From NCBI GenBank assembly GCA_934254835.1, contig CAKQMI010000037.1:1-13972 (forward strand): a stretch of DNA of 13,972 nt, written 5' to 3'. This document shows positions 13,604-13,972 of the stretch, one piece after another. Within the stretch, counting starts at the first letter, position 1. Each line of letters starts with the position of its first letter. The notes under the pieces are model-generated. The model was given only the letters and a program-made list of their open reading frames with translations, did no database searches and was not told the DNA's origin. The position numbers were made by a program, and so were the translations under genes. Origin of the DNA: an uncultured Clostridia bacterium. Its GTDB lineage: Bacteria > Bacillota > Clostridia > Christensenellales > CAG-917.

Positions 13604-13972
13604 TTATTTGTTCGCAACGATACATAACCAATGTTTTTTAGCATTTGCATAACTTTTAATATTGCAGAACCCCGTCTTTTCCAGCGCGGTATGTAACTGC
13701 TTTTCGCTGTAAATTATCATTCCGCCTATTTTTTTTGTCCATTTTTCATCTGCGGAATTTGTTCCGTCACTCTCGTTGCAGATAAGGAACGTACCACCGC
13801 TTTTCATGACACGATTTACTTCGGCAAAGCATTTTTCGATGTCTGTCCAAAAATATACCGTCTCAAAAGCAGAAACACAATCAAAAGTCTCGTTGTCAAA
13901 CGGCATAGACGATACGTCGCCATAAACAATATCACACTTGCCTTGCTTGATTGCGATAGCGTTTAGTTTTTT
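13604..13972 (-). CDS. Class I SAM-dependent methyltransferase (partial, 5' end beyond right edge)
   Basis: The frame is open from the right edge (beginning KKLNAIAIKQGK) to TAA at 13604, about 122 residues, so the N-terminal SAM motif I (GxGxG) is outside the window. Visible parts of a Methyltransf_11 fold are CDIVYGDVSSMPF (motif II region, acidic D plus the SxxMPF stretch), DNETFDCVSAFETVYFW (motif III), EVNRVMKSGGTFLICNE (the strand after the conserved GG), and a C-terminal ICNE/KKIGGMIIYSEKQL region with a helix and the final strand. An internal ATG at 13906 precedes PFDNETFD but lies mid-domain and cannot be the start. The methyl acceptor (small molecule, lipid or protein) is unknown. 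The terminator at 13485-13521 follows. Confidence 0.85.
   Translation of the reverse strand, partial: KKLNAIAIKQGKCDIVYGDVSSMPFDNETFDCVSAFETVYFWTDIEKCFAEVNRVMKSGGTFLICNESDGTNSADEKWTKKIGGMIIYSEKQLHTALEKTGFCNIKSYANAKKHWLCIVANK

Overview
The window looks like a chromosomal segment of an anaerobic, Gram-positive-type bacterium (Bacillota, probably a gut-associated clostridial lineage). This is inferred from strong SigA-type promoters (TTGACA/TTGAAA, 17-base spacers, TATAAT-like -10 boxes), purine-rich ribosome binding sites, an oxygen-independent sulfatase-maturing radical-SAM enzyme, and a large MacB/FtsX-type ABC protein with no separate outer-membrane partner. No rRNA, tRNA or CRISPR array was seen.

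Left part (1-5299, minus strand): a partial AlkD-type DNA glycosylase gene sits one base downstream of a cation:proton antiporter gene, both behind a clear promoter. A 410-base spacer follows. It holds two abutting ends of a repeat element, one ~260-base copy of that element, and the terminator of the next gene, which encodes a 1007-residue ABC ATPase-permease fusion.

Middle (5300-9822): two good promoters diverge at 5344-5459. The plus-strand operon encodes a five-TM membrane-anchored Cys-type sulfatase and, 2 bases later, its anaerobic sulfatase-maturating enzyme (anSME), so substrate and modifier are made together. The operon converges, with overlapping stop codons, on an RlmD-type 23S rRNA uracil-C5 methyltransferase gene that may be transcribed as a leaderless mRNA.

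Right-middle (9980-12630): a three-gene plus-strand operon encodes a small XRE regulator, a two-TM zinc-ribbon protein of unknown function, and a VanZ-family membrane protein whose first extracellular loop is expanded to about 430 residues of Ig-like (Big_2-like) domains. It ends at a strong terminator. This cassette is the best candidate here for an undescribed system, plausibly a cell-surface or envelope function under its own regulator.

Right end (12630-13972): a 278-base element with near-perfect 28-base terminal inverted repeats interrupts a small minus-strand gene (DUF4417-like N-terminus). It is related in sequence and direct in orientation to the copy at 1966-2225, so it is a MITE-like family. 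A palindrome, a bidirectional terminator and the C-terminal part of a class I SAM methyltransferase gene fill the rest.
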